In this document: positions 9,247-17,034 of the stretch, one piece after another
How positions within the stretch are numbered: position 1 is the stretch's first letter
How the letters are laid out: every line of letters begins with the position of its first letter
Assembly (NCBI GenBank): GCA_028280455.1
Contig: JANQLT010000152.1
Location: forward strand, 25,371 to 89,370
Source: Kiloniellales bacterium
Lineage (GTDB): Bacteria > Pseudomonadota > Alphaproteobacteria > Kiloniellales > JAKSDN01
Length of the DNA stretch: 64,000 nucleotides
Direction: 5' to 3'
Made by a program: the position numbers and the translations under genes
Notes under the pieces: generated by a model
The model's input: only the letters and a program-made list of their open reading frames with translations
What the model was told of the DNA's origin: nothing
The model's database searches: none

Positions 9247-10160
9247 GGCCGCATCGCGGACAGGCCGTCGGCATCGCCGGCCGAGACGCAACAGCTCACC
9301 AGGGTGCGCGCCTGCTCGTAGGGCCAGGGCCTGCCGCGATGCAGCATGGCGCGCTCGTCCCAGACCAGCACGTCGCCCGGCCGCCAATCGTGGGCATAGA
9401 CCTGCTCAGGGCGGGTTACCCGCTCGATCAAACCATCGATGAAGAGCGCGCCTTCCGCCTCATCCATGCCACTGACGGCAAAGGCATGCGAGGCAATGTA
9501 GAGCGACTCGTCACCGATGACCGGGTTTCGCCAGACGGCCTTCCATTCGGTGTCCGGCCACATGGCGATCTTTTCGATGGTCGCGAGTTCCGGCGCGATA
9601 CGCCGGCGCGACTGGGCGTAGCTGTGATGGAAGCTCATGCCGCGCAGCCGCGCCTGCAAGTCCGGCTCGAAGGATCGAAACCCGGCCCGCGTCGAAACGA
9701 ACTCGGTGGCGCCGCCTTCGCTGGGAACGACGCGGGCCTGCAGGACATTGGCCAGCGCCGGCACCGGCAGAAAGGTGCTGTCGGTGTGCCAGAGCATGTT
9801 GGCCTTCAGGTCGAGCAGGCGCAGGTCGTCCTCACCGTAGACCCCGCCATCCTCGGTCTCGTTGCTGACGCCGTAGGAGATGCGCGGCTTGCCGTCCATG
9901 CGCGCGTTGGAGCGGTCTTCGATGGGCCCGAAGAGCTGACCGAAGGCCAGGTGGGCCGCGTCGTCGAGATGCTGTGCCGCGAAGAGCAACAGCGAGTGCC
10001 GTTCGAACAGGGCCCGGATCGCCGGGTAGAGGCGCTCCGCCGTGACCTCGCGCAGATCCACATCGTGCACTTCCACGCCGAACGCGGGATGCAACGCGGT
10101 CGTCTTCAGATCGGCGGTATCGAGGGGGGTCGAAACAACTTGGGCCACGCGTTCCTCCAT
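9243..10160 (-). CDS. TauD/TfdA-family Fe(II)/2-oxoglutarate dioxygenase
   Basis: 305 residues. The facial triad is visible: LWHTDSTF (His and Asp) and, near the C-terminus, MLHRGRPW (second His), with an Arg downstream (EQARTLVS) that would hold 2-oxoglutarate. Family members hydroxylate taurine, 2,4-D, carnitine precursors and similar small acids. It is the first gene of the dioxygenase-amidohydrolase-FAD oxidase-RidA-creatininase operon and begins about 220 bp after the end of the ABC importer operon, separated by two large palindromes. It probably carries out the first oxidative attack on the imported compound; this is inference from order. Confidence 0.88.
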   Translation of the reverse strand: MEERVAQVVSTPLDTADLKTTALHPAFGVEVHDVDLREVTAERLYPAIRALFERHSLLLFAAQHLDDAAHLAFGQLFGPIEDRSNARMDGKPRISYGVSNETEDGGVYGEDDLRLLDLKANMLWHTDSTFLPVPALANVLQARVVPSEGGATEFVSTRAGFRSFEPDLQARLRGMSFHHSYAQSRRRIAPELATIEKIAMWPDTEWKAVWRNPVIGDESLYIASHAFAVSGMDEAEGALFIDGLIERVTRPEQVYAHDWRPGDVLVWDERAMLHRGRPWPYEQARTLVSCCVSAGDADGLSAMRP

Positions 10161-10250
10161 AGAGATGGAACTGTGGCCCTGATGTAACCCTATCGCCAGT
10201 GGGTGATCCGAAGATGGAGCGATGCCCGAAGACTGTCAAGGGGCTTGCCT

Positions 10251-10309
10251 AGATCAGACTCCACTGAGATGGAGTCGCGCCACGATGCCATCTCAGTGGA
10301 GTCTGATCT
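10251..10309. repeat. Perfect inverted repeat, 22-bp arms
   Basis: Left arm 10251-10272 and right arm 10288-10309 are perfect reverse complements with a 15-base loop; the arm core reads AGACTCCACTGAGATGG. It lies in the gap between the importer operon and the dioxygenase gene. It could be a terminator stem (no U-run) or an intergenic palindromic element. Confidence 0.9.
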
Positions 10310-10321
10310 AACATGCAAAGT

Positions 10322-10385
10322 TAGAGCGGATTCACGAGATTAGGTGGAAGCACGGCGTGCTTCCACCTAATCCCGATCCGCTCTA
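10322..10385. repeat. Two-part nested palindrome overlapping the importer ATPase stop codon
   Basis: Outer arms 10322-10331 and 10376-10385 (TAGAGCGGAT / ATCCGCTCTA) enclose inner arms 10338-10354 and 10356-10372 (17 bp, GATTAGGTGGAAGCACG and its complement, one-base loop). The right outer arm contains the TAG stop of the downstream ATPase gene. The nested layout looks like a mobile intergenic palindromic repeat rather than a simple terminator, though it may serve as one. Confidence 0.88.
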
Positions 10386-11414
10386 GGCCGGCGCGGTCTC
10401 CCCGCCGGTCGACATGCCCTCGAGCCGCAGCTCCTCGGCGAAGTGGCAGGCGACGAAGTGCTCGTGGCCGGCCGGCTCCAGCTTCGGCTCCTCGCGGCGG
10501 CAGCGCTCCACCGCATGGGGGCAGCGGGTCTGGAACTTGCAGCCGGGCGGCGGGTTGGCCGGGCTCGGGATCTCGCCCTCCAGCTTCTGGGCCTGGCCGC
10601 TCTGGTCCGGGTCGAGCGAGGGGATCGCCGACATCAGGGCCTTGGTATAGGGGTGCTTGGGCTCGCGGAAGAGGTCTCGGGTCGGCGCCGTCTCGACCAG
10701 CCGGCCCAGGTACATCACCGCCACGTGGTCGCAGGTGTGCGCCACCACGCTCAGGTCGTGGCTGATGAACAGGAAGGTGATGTCCATCTCTTTCTGCAGC
10801 GATTTCAGCAGGTTCAGGATGTCCGCTTGAATCGACACATCAAGCGCGGCGACGCTCTCGTCGGCGACCAGGAACTTGGGCCGGCAGACCAGCGCCCGGG
10901 CGATGGAGATGCGCTGCCGCTGGCCGCCGGAGAAGGCGTGCGGGAAGCGCCGGAGGTGCTCCAGGTTGAGCCGGCACATGCCGGCGATCTCGCGCACCCG
11001 GGCGTCGGTCTCCTCGCGCGACTTGGTCAGCTTCATCACCTCCAGGGGCTCGGCGATGATGTCGCGCACGGTCATGCGCGGGCTCAGCGCCGCGTAGGGA
11101 TCCTGGAAGATGAGCTGGGCGCGCTTGCGGTAGTCCTTCAGCTCGGCCTTGCCGATCTCGGCGACGTCGTAGTCGACCTCGCCGTCGTGGTAGCCGACCT
11201 TGCCGCTGGTGATCGGCACGGCCTTGAGGATCGCCCGGCCGAGGGTGGTCTTGCCCGAGCCGCTTTCGCCGACCAGGCCGAAGAAGGAGCCGCGCGGAAT
11301 GTCCAGGGTGATGTTCTCGACGGCGCGGACCACCAGGTTGTCGCCCAGCCACTTGTTGCCGAGCTTGAAGTGGACGCAGAGGTCGCGGACGGAGACGGTC
11401 GGCCGCTCGCTCAT
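10383..11414 (-). CDS. ABC importer ATPase, DppF/OppF type
   Basis: 343 residues. Walker A is GESGSGKTT, the signature is FSGGQRQRISIARAL, Walker B is FLVADES and the H-loop is ISHDLSVV. The C-terminal oligopeptide-ABC cap has the Cys-containing motif GCKFQTRCPHAVERC, which in Dpp/Opp ATPases can bind an iron-sulphur cluster. Note Walker B ends in D-E-S-V rather than the more common D-E-P-V/T. The ATG at 11414 overlaps the stop of the preceding ATPase gene as ATGA. It forms the last gene of a five-gene importer operon (binding protein, two permeases, two ATPases). Confidence 0.92.
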   Translation of the reverse strand: MSERPTVSVRDLCVHFKLGNKWLGDNLVVRAVENITLDIPRGSFFGLVGESGSGKTTLGRAILKAVPITSGKVGYHDGEVDYDVAEIGKAELKDYRKRAQLIFQDPYAALSPRMTVRDIIAEPLEVMKLTKSREETDARVREIAGMCRLNLEHLRRFPHAFSGGQRQRISIARALVCRPKFLVADESVAALDVSIQADILNLLKSLQKEMDITFLFISHDLSVVAHTCDHVAVMYLGRLVETAPTRDLFREPKHPYTKALMSAIPSLDPDQSGQAQKLEGEIPSPANPPPGCKFQTRCPHAVERCRREEPKLEPAGHEHFVACHFAEELRLEGMSTGGETAPA

Positions 11415-12424
11415 GCCGAGGCCCTCGTCTCGCCGGGGTCGCCGGCCTCGACCGCGAAGCAGGCGGCCTCGTGGCCGTCCGGCAGCCGGGTCGGGCCCGG
11501 CACGCTGCTCTCGCAGGTGCCGGCGATGCGCTGCGGGCAGCGGGTATGGAAGACGCAGCCGGCCGGCCGCTCGAGCGGGCTCGGGATGTCGCCCGGCACC
11601 GGCGTCAACGGCCGGTCCAGGTCCTCGAGCTTGGGCAGGGCGTTGAGCAGGCCTTGCGTGTAGGGATGGGCCGGCCGGCGGATCACCTGGCGCACCGCGC
11701 CGGTCTCCACCAGCTTGCCGAGGTACATCACCGCGACCCGGTCGGCGGTCTGGGCGATCACGCCGAGGTCGTGGGTGATGAAGAGGATGCCCATGCCGAA
11801 CTCGGACACCAGGTCCTTCATCAGGTCGATGACCTGGGCCTGGATGGTCACGTCGAGCGCCGTGGTCGGCTCGTCGGCGATCAGCAGCTTCGGCTTGGTC
11901 GAAAGCGCCATGGCGATCATGGCCCGCTGGCGCATGCCGCCGGAGAACTCGAAGGCATACTGATCGAAGCGCCGCGCCGGCTCGGGGATCGAGACCCGGG
12001 CCAGCATGTCGATCGACAGCGCCTTGGCCTGCTTCTTGGTCATGTCGCTGTGCAGCATGAGCTGCTCGACCATCTGGTCGCCGATGGTGATGGCCGGGGC
12101 GAAGCTGGCCATGGGCTCCTGGAAGATCATCGAGATGGCGCCGCCGCGCACGACCTTGAGCTCCCGCGAGGTCTTGAGCGACAGCACGTCGACCGGGCCG
12201 TCGTCGAGCATCAGGGTGATGCGGCTCTCCGGGCTGTAGTGCGCGTTGTCCGGGTTGAGCTGCATCAGCGACTTGGCGGTGACCGACTTGCCGGAGCCGG
12301 ACTCGCCGACCAGGCCCAGGACCTCGCCCGGCTGGATCTCGAAGGAGACGCCGTCGACGGCGGTGACGCGGCCTTCGTCCGTGTCGAAGGCGAGGGTCAG
12401 GTTCTCGACGCGCAGCAGGGTCAT
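11411..12424 (-). CDS. ABC importer ATPase, DppD/OppD type
   Basis: 337 residues. Walker [11 protein letters not shown]-loop region [12 protein letters not shown], signature [15 protein letters not shown], Walker [13 protein letters not shown] and H-loop ITHDLGVI are intact. The C-terminal cap carries [16 protein letters not shown]. It pairs with the DppF-type subunit to power the permeases. Its start overlaps the permease stop as ATGA (12421-12424), so the operon is translationally coupled. Confidence 0.92.
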   Translation of the reverse strand: MTLLRVENLTLAFDTDEGRVTAVDGVSFEIQPGEVLGLVGESGSGKSVTAKSLMQLNPDNAHYSPESRITLMLDDGPVDVLSLKTSRELKVVRGGAISMIFQEPMASFAPAITIGDQMVEQLMLHSDMTKKQAKALSIDMLARVSIPEPARRFDQYAFEFSGGMRQRAMIAMALSTKPKLLIADEPTTALDVTIQAQVIDLMKDLVSEFGMGILFITHDLGVIAQTADRVAVMYLGKLVETGAVRQVIRRPAHPYTQGLLNALPKLEDLDRPLTPVPGDIPSPLERPAGCVFHTRCPQRIAGTCESSVPGPTRLPDGHEAACFAVEAGDPGETRASA

Positions 12425-13623
12425 TTGCGGGTGTCCGCATAGGGATCGGCCGCGTCGCGCAGCCCGTCGCCGACGAAGACGAAGGCCAGGACCAGCACGA
12501 TGAAGAAGACCGCGGGGATGAAGTACCACTGGTAATTCAGCAGCACGTCGGCCTTGGAGACGTTCTGCAGCAGCACGCCGAGGCTGTTGACCGGGTCCTT
12601 GAGGCCGAGGCCGATGAAGCTCAGCGCGGTCTCGGAGAGCACCATGTAGGGGAAGGAGATCACCAGGTCGACGATGATGTAGCTGGTGAAGCTCGGCAGC
12701 AGGTGGCGGCGGATGACGTGGTTCGCCGGCGCGCCGCAGAGCTGGGCGGCCAGCACGTATTCCTGATTGCGCTCGGAGAGCAGGTGGGTGCGCACCCGCC
12801 GCGCCAGGGTCGGCCAGCCGATGAAGCCGAGGATGATGGAGATGAAGAAGAAGCGCGTCTCCGAGCTCCACTCCTGCGGCACGAAGGCGGCCAGGGCCAT
12901 GAACAGCGGGATCGCCGGCACGGTTCGGACAGCATCGGTGATCATCTGCAGCACGGAATCGATCCAGCCGCCGTAGTAGCCGGAGACGCCGCCGATCACG
13001 AGCGCCATGATGAAGGCGATGAAGACGCCGATCGTGCCGACCGCGAGCGAGGTGTAGATGGCGTGCAGGGTCCGCGAGAAGATGTCCTTGCCCGAGGCGT
13101 CGGTGCCGAAGATGTGGATCTTGCCGTCCCGGACCCCGAAGAGGTGGGTCGTCGAGGTGAAGAGCTTGAACTGCAGGTCGAAGCTGTCGCCCGGCATGTC
13201 GAAGTTGAAGTCGATCAGGCTGTACTCCCAGCCGTCGACGAAGAACTCGAGATAGAGCCGCTCCTCGGTGTTGATCTTGGTGACCCAGCGGAAATTGGTC
13301 TCGATGGAGCGGGTGCGCTCGACGCCGTAGATGAAGGGCCGCGCCGAGAAGCCGTTGTGGTCCCAGAACATCGGGATCTGCGGCGCGCCGTTCTCGTAGT
13401 CCTTGTTGCGGCCGGCGATGGTCGGGTCGTAGGGCGACAGGAAGGGCGCGAAGATACCCATCAGGACCAGGACGACGAGCACGGCGCCGGCGATCATGGC
13501 CGAGCGGTTCTTGCGGAAACGGGCCCAGATGAGCTGCGTCTGGGAGGCCGTGAAGTAGGCTTCCTTGCGCTTGCGCTCGCTGGCGCTTTCGAGCCCGCCC
13601 GGCGTCTCGGTGATGTCGGTCAT
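12421..13623 (-). CDS. ABC importer permease, DppC/YejE type, with enlarged periplasmic insert
   Basis: 400 residues. First membrane helix near 42-62 (AMIAGAVLVVLVLMGIFAPF), five more in the C-terminal 220 residues, and the permease EAA-like loop (ERNQEYVLAAQLCGAPANHVI). Between helix 1 and the BPD domain there is an insert of about 110 residues (roughly 68-180) rich in aromatic and acidic residues. Classical DppC proteins are about 300 residues. The binding protein is also large (686 residues). This is the pattern of the large-substrate branch of peptide/opine importers (YejABEF-like), so the ligand could be bigger than a dipeptide. Confidence 0.88.
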   Translation of the reverse strand: MTDITETPGGLESASERKRKEAYFTASQTQLIWARFRKNRSAMIAGAVLVVLVLMGIFAPFLSPYDPTIAGRNKDYENGAPQIPMFWDHNGFSARPFIYGVERTRSIETNFRWVTKINTEERLYLEFFVDGWEYSLIDFNFDMPGDSFDLQFKLFTSTTHLFGVRDGKIHIFGTDASGKDIFSRTLHAIYTSLAVGTIGVFIAFIMALVIGGVSGYYGGWIDSVLQMITDAVRTVPAIPLFMALAAFVPQEWSSETRFFFISIILGFIGWPTLARRVRTHLLSERNQEYVLAAQLCGAPANHVIRRHLLPSFTSYIIVDLVISFPYMVLSETALSFIGLGLKDPVNSLGVLLQNVSKADVLLNYQWYFIPAVFFIVLVLAFVFVGDGLRDAADPYADTRK

Positions 13624-14627
13624 GCCAGCATCCCCTTGCGGACCCGCGGATCGACCAGCGCCAGCAGCACGTCGGTCATGAAGTTGAGGGCGACGATGGA
13701 AGCGGTCAGCAGGAAGATGATCGCCCCGGCGAGCTGCTGGTCGTTGGAGCGGGCCAGCGCCTCGATCAGCAGCGCGCCGGAATCGGTCAGGGTCATGATC
13801 AGCGCCACGATCGGCAGCTCGTTGAAGATGCGGTTCAGGTCGAAGCCCAGGGAGTTGAAGATCGGCCCGAGGGCGTGGCGCGCCGGGTAGCGCCAGAGCA
13901 GGCGCCGGCCGGAGATGCCGCGGGCCGCGGCGGCCGTGACGTAGAGCTTGCCGATCTCGTCCGACATCAGGGCGCGCACGGTCTGCAGCGCGAAGGCCGT
14001 CGCCGACCAGCCGAGGATGATCACCGGCAGCCAGGCGCGGCTCAGGAAGTCGAGGAACTTGTCGAACGACCAGGGGGCGTCGCGGAACTCCTTACTGAAC
14101 AGGCCGGTCAGGGTGTCGCCGAACATCACGGTGGAGATCAGGATGATGATCAGCGCCAGCAGGAAGTTCGGCATCGCCAGGCCCAGGTAGCTGACGAAGC
14201 GCAGCACGTTGTTCAGGAAGGGGCTCTTGGAGGTCGCCGCCAGGATGCCGACGGGGATGGCGATGAGGTAGGCGAAGACCAGGGCGGCGAGGCAGATGCC
14301 GAGGCTGATCAGGAACTTGTCGCCGAGCAGGTTGTTGATCTGCATGCGCAAGATGCAGCTTTCGCCGAAATCGCCATGCATGAAGACGTTGCCGAGCCAG
14401 GTCACCCAGCGCTCGATAAAGGGCCGGTCGAGGCCGAGGCGAATCCGCTCCGCCTCGATGTCCTCGACGGTGATCGACTGGCCTTGGGTGTTCTTGAAGG
14501 CGAGATAGCGCTCGGCGCAGTCGCCGGGCACCATCTCCATCAGCGTGAAGACGATCAGCGAGACCAGCAGCAGCGTGAAGACCGCCATGGCGGCCCGTCT
14601 GACGGCGAAGCGGGCGAACACCAGCAT
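13620..14627 (-). CDS. ABC importer permease, DppB/YejB type
   Basis: 335 residues with an N-terminal helix (AVFTLLLVSLIVFTLMEM) and about five further helices; the EAA loop reads YVTAAAARGISGRRLLWRYPARHAL. The segment CAERYLAFKNTQGQSITVED between the first two helices matches the DppB periplasmic loop, and includes a Cys and GESCIL. The gene is first after the hairpin that follows the binding-protein gene, and its stop overlaps the next permease start as ATGA. Confidence 0.9.
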   Translation of the reverse strand: MLVFARFAVRRAAMAVFTLLLVSLIVFTLMEMVPGDCAERYLAFKNTQGQSITVEDIEAERIRLGLDRPFIERWVTWLGNVFMHGDFGESCILRMQINNLLGDKFLISLGICLAALVFAYLIAIPVGILAATSKSPFLNNVLRFVSYLGLAMPNFLLALIIILISTVMFGDTLTGLFSKEFRDAPWSFDKFLDFLSRAWLPVIILGWSATAFALQTVRALMSDEIGKLYVTAAAARGISGRRLLWRYPARHALGPIFNSLGFDLNRIFNELPIVALIMTLTDSGALLIEALARSNDQQLAGAIIFLLTASIVALNFMTDVLLALVDPRVRKGMLA

Positions 14628-14697
14628 CCGCGACCGTCCTCCTAGCCCTCTAGCGATCCCCGACCGAACACTCTAGGACCGCAATGCCGCTTGAGGA

Positions 14698-14728
14698 AGC
14701 GGGCGCCCCCGAGAAGAGGGCGCCCGCT
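14698..14728 (-). terminator. Intra-operon hairpin between binding protein and permease genes
   Basis: Arms 14698-14708 and 14718-14728 (AGCGGGCGCCC and complement) with a nine-base loop sit 34 bases after the binding-protein stop. There is no U-run, so partial attenuation or protection of the binding-protein message is more likely than full termination. Confidence 0.65.
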
Positions 14729-14761
14729 CCAGATCCGGCTTGGCGCGCGGTCCCTGGCCCC

Positions 14762-16822
14762 TCAGCTCTCGTCAGCCAGGTACCACTGCTGCGGACGGTA
14801 GGGGTAGGTCCGGTAGTACTCGTAGGACCAGGTCTTGAACTCCGGGAAGTTGGTCAGCGCGTTGCGGTGATAGATCGGGTTCGGCGCCTGCACGACGCCG
14901 AGGAACAGCAGGTTCCCGGTCATGTTCTCGACCAGCCGCGCGCCCAGCGTGGACTGCTCGTCGCTGCCCGGCTGGCTCGACTGGAAGGCGTTGATGTCGG
15001 CGATAAGCTGATCGACGAAGGGCGGCGGCTTGACGCCCTTGGCGCCGTTGGAGTCGATGTACTCGGCCCACAGCATGCCGGTGCGATGGTCGAAATAGCC
15101 ATCGTAGGGCGGCACGAAGAGCGTATTGTTGCCGAGCACGATGGACAGGGGCTGGCCCTTGATCCACATGCCGACGTCGAGCTGGTTGGAGGACTGCGCC
15201 GAGCGGTACTCGTCCGGCGTGACCTCCTTCACGGCGGTCTTGATGCCGACGTTGGCCCAGTGCTGGCCGACCAGCTCGACCACCTGGCCGGGCAGGCCCT
15301 GGGTGGCGAACTGCAGGTTCAGGGCCAGCTTCTGGCCGTTCGGCAGCTCGCGGAAGCCGTCGCCGTCCTTGTCCATCATGCCGATCTCGTCCAACAGCTT
15401 GTTGGCCTGATCGGGGTCATGCTGGGCGTAGAACTTCAGCCACTTGGGATCGACGAAGTCCGGCTCCGGCGCGAAGCCGACATACTGCCGCGGCACGCCG
15501 AGACCGAAGTAGGCCAGCTCGTTGATCTCCTCGCGGTTCATCGCCAGCGACATGGCCTTGCGGAAGCGGATGTCGCCGAAGACCTTGCGCTTCTCCTCGT
15601 CGAAGGAGGTGACGTTGAAGGAGAAGGTCGGCGAGGCGATGGTCGGCTTGAGGTGGACGGTGTAGTCGCCCTTCTCCTGGTTCTCCAGGAGCAACGGGGC
15701 CGAGGGAAGCTGCAGGGACTGCGACTTGTAGTCCACCTCGGCGTTGACCAGCTTCAGGATCCGGACCTCGTTCTCGTTGATGTAGACCTCGTCCTGACGG
15801 TCGATGTAGGGGAGCTGGTTGCCGGCCGTGTCGACCATGTGGAAGTAGGGGTTGGCCACCAGGTGCCGGCCCTCGGTGTTCTCCTTCACCATGATGTGGC
15901 TTTCGAGGGTCGGCGCGGTCGCCTTGGGCAGGCTGGCGACCTGGTCCGGCAGGCTCAGCATGGGCGTCGCCGTGTCGGTCCAGTCGGAGCTGCCGTAGTA
16001 GGCGGCGATGGCCGCGTAGCCGTTCTCGAAGCCGAGCGCCTGGGCCGCCTTGTCGGCGTCACCGCTGATATCCGGGTGGAACTGACCCAGGAAGTGCTTC
16101 GGCTGGAAGGGCTGGGCGTAGGAGGTCGCGAAGTGCGCCAGCAGGCCCGGCTTGGGGGCGGGCAGGTTGAAGCGCACCGTCTGCGCGTCGATCACGTCGA
16201 CTGTCATGGGCTCGCCGGCGACCAGGACGTAGTCCTTGGGCTTGGCGATGACGTTCTCGTCGAGCGCCAGGTTGTCGTACCAGAACTTGACGTCGTCGGC
16301 CGTGAAGGGCGCGCCGTCCGACCACTTGTGGCCCTTGCGCAGGGTGAAGGTGATCTGGGTGAAGTCGTCGTTCCATTGCCAGCTCTTGGCGACGTTGGGG
16401 ACGATGGTCACCAGGTCGTCGGCGTAGCGCACCAGGTTGACGTGGCGGACCGACAGGAAGTCGGAGGTGCCGGCCTCGCTGGCGTTGGACAGAGCGTCGA
16501 GGGTGCCGCCATAGCGGCCGATCTCCTCGTATGGCGCCACGACCAGAGGCTCTTCCGGCAAGCGCTCGGCGAGCGGCGGCAGCGACGGGTTGCCCTGGAT
16601 CTCGCCGTTGAGCTCGGCGATAGACGGGTTCTCCTGGAAGCTCAGCGTGCAGCCGGCGGCCGACTCGAACTCCTTCAGATCGAACTGCTGGGGAAAGGCG
16701 CTGGACAGGCCCTTCATGTCAGCGACCGTGACTTGCGGGCAATCGGCGGCCGAAGCCGTGCCGAAGGACGCCAGGTAAAGGCACGCGGCGGAGACGCCCG
16801 CGATGAGAGTCGCGCGTTTCAT
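14762..16822 (-). CDS. ABC importer substrate-binding protein (SBP_bac_5, DppA/OppA/YejA-like)
   Basis: 686 residues with a Sec signal peptide ending near residue 26 (GTASAADCPQ). The SBP_bac_5 pattern is clear: VPNVAKSWQWNDDFTQITF, LRKGHKWSDGAPFTADDVKFW and FGDIRFRKAMSLAMNREEI. The ATG at 16822 has a strong GGGAGG ribosome site; an in-frame extension to 16924 is rejected because it lies before the signal peptide. Its length is well above the usual 530, in line with the enlarged permease. It heads the importer operon; the 212-bp gap upstream should contain the promoter. The ligand is unknown. Confidence 0.9.
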   Translation of the reverse strand: MKRATLIAGVSAACLYLASFGTASAADCPQVTVADMKGLSSAFPQQFDLKEFESAAGCTLSFQENPSIAELNGEIQGNPSLPPLAERLPEEPLVVAPYEEIGRYGGTLDALSNASEAGTSDFLSVRHVNLVRYADDLVTIVPNVAKSWQWNDDFTQITFTLRKGHKWSDGAPFTADDVKFWYDNLALDENVIAKPKDYVLVAGEPMTVDVIDAQTVRFNLPAPKPGLLAHFATSYAQPFQPKHFLGQFHPDISGDADKAAQALGFENGYAAIAAYYGSSDWTDTATPMLSLPDQVASLPKATAPTLESHIMVKENTEGRHLVANPYFHMVDTAGNQLPYIDRQDEVYINENEVRILKLVNAEVDYKSQSLQLPSAPLLLENQEKGDYTVHLKPTIASPTFSFNVTSFDEEKRKVFGDIRFRKAMSLAMNREEINELAYFGLGVPRQYVGFAPEPDFVDPKWLKFYAQHDPDQANKLLDEIGMMDKDGDGFRELPNGQKLALNLQFATQGLPGQVVELVGQHWANVGIKTAVKEVTPDEYRSAQSSNQLDVGMWIKGQPLSIVLGNNTLFVPPYDGYFDHRTGMLWAEYIDSNGAKGVKPPPFVDQLIADINAFQSSQPGSDEQSTLGARLVENMTGNLLFLGVVQAPNPIYHRNALTNFPEFKTWSYEYYRTYPYRPQQWYLADES

Positions 16823-17034
16823 TGCAACTACCTCCCGGTTGGAGATCTGGGTTGATTTGTGGCCGAGCTGAAGGCGGTCGAAGCCCCGAAAACCCCCCTT
16901 CGACGGCGGTACTCTAGGTCTCAAACATGACAGTTACGTGACAGAACGATAACAGCTTGGCGCGCCCTTGGATAGCCTCCAAAATCTCCAAGCCTGCGAC
17001 TAACTATTTGAAATCGTTAAATAGTCTACAGCAG

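Noticed and set aside
14684..16855. 723-codon plus-strand frame opposite the binding protein.
   Set aside because: The minus strand encodes a clear SBP_bac_5 protein with signal peptide; the opposite product is Leu/Val/Gly-rich without motifs.
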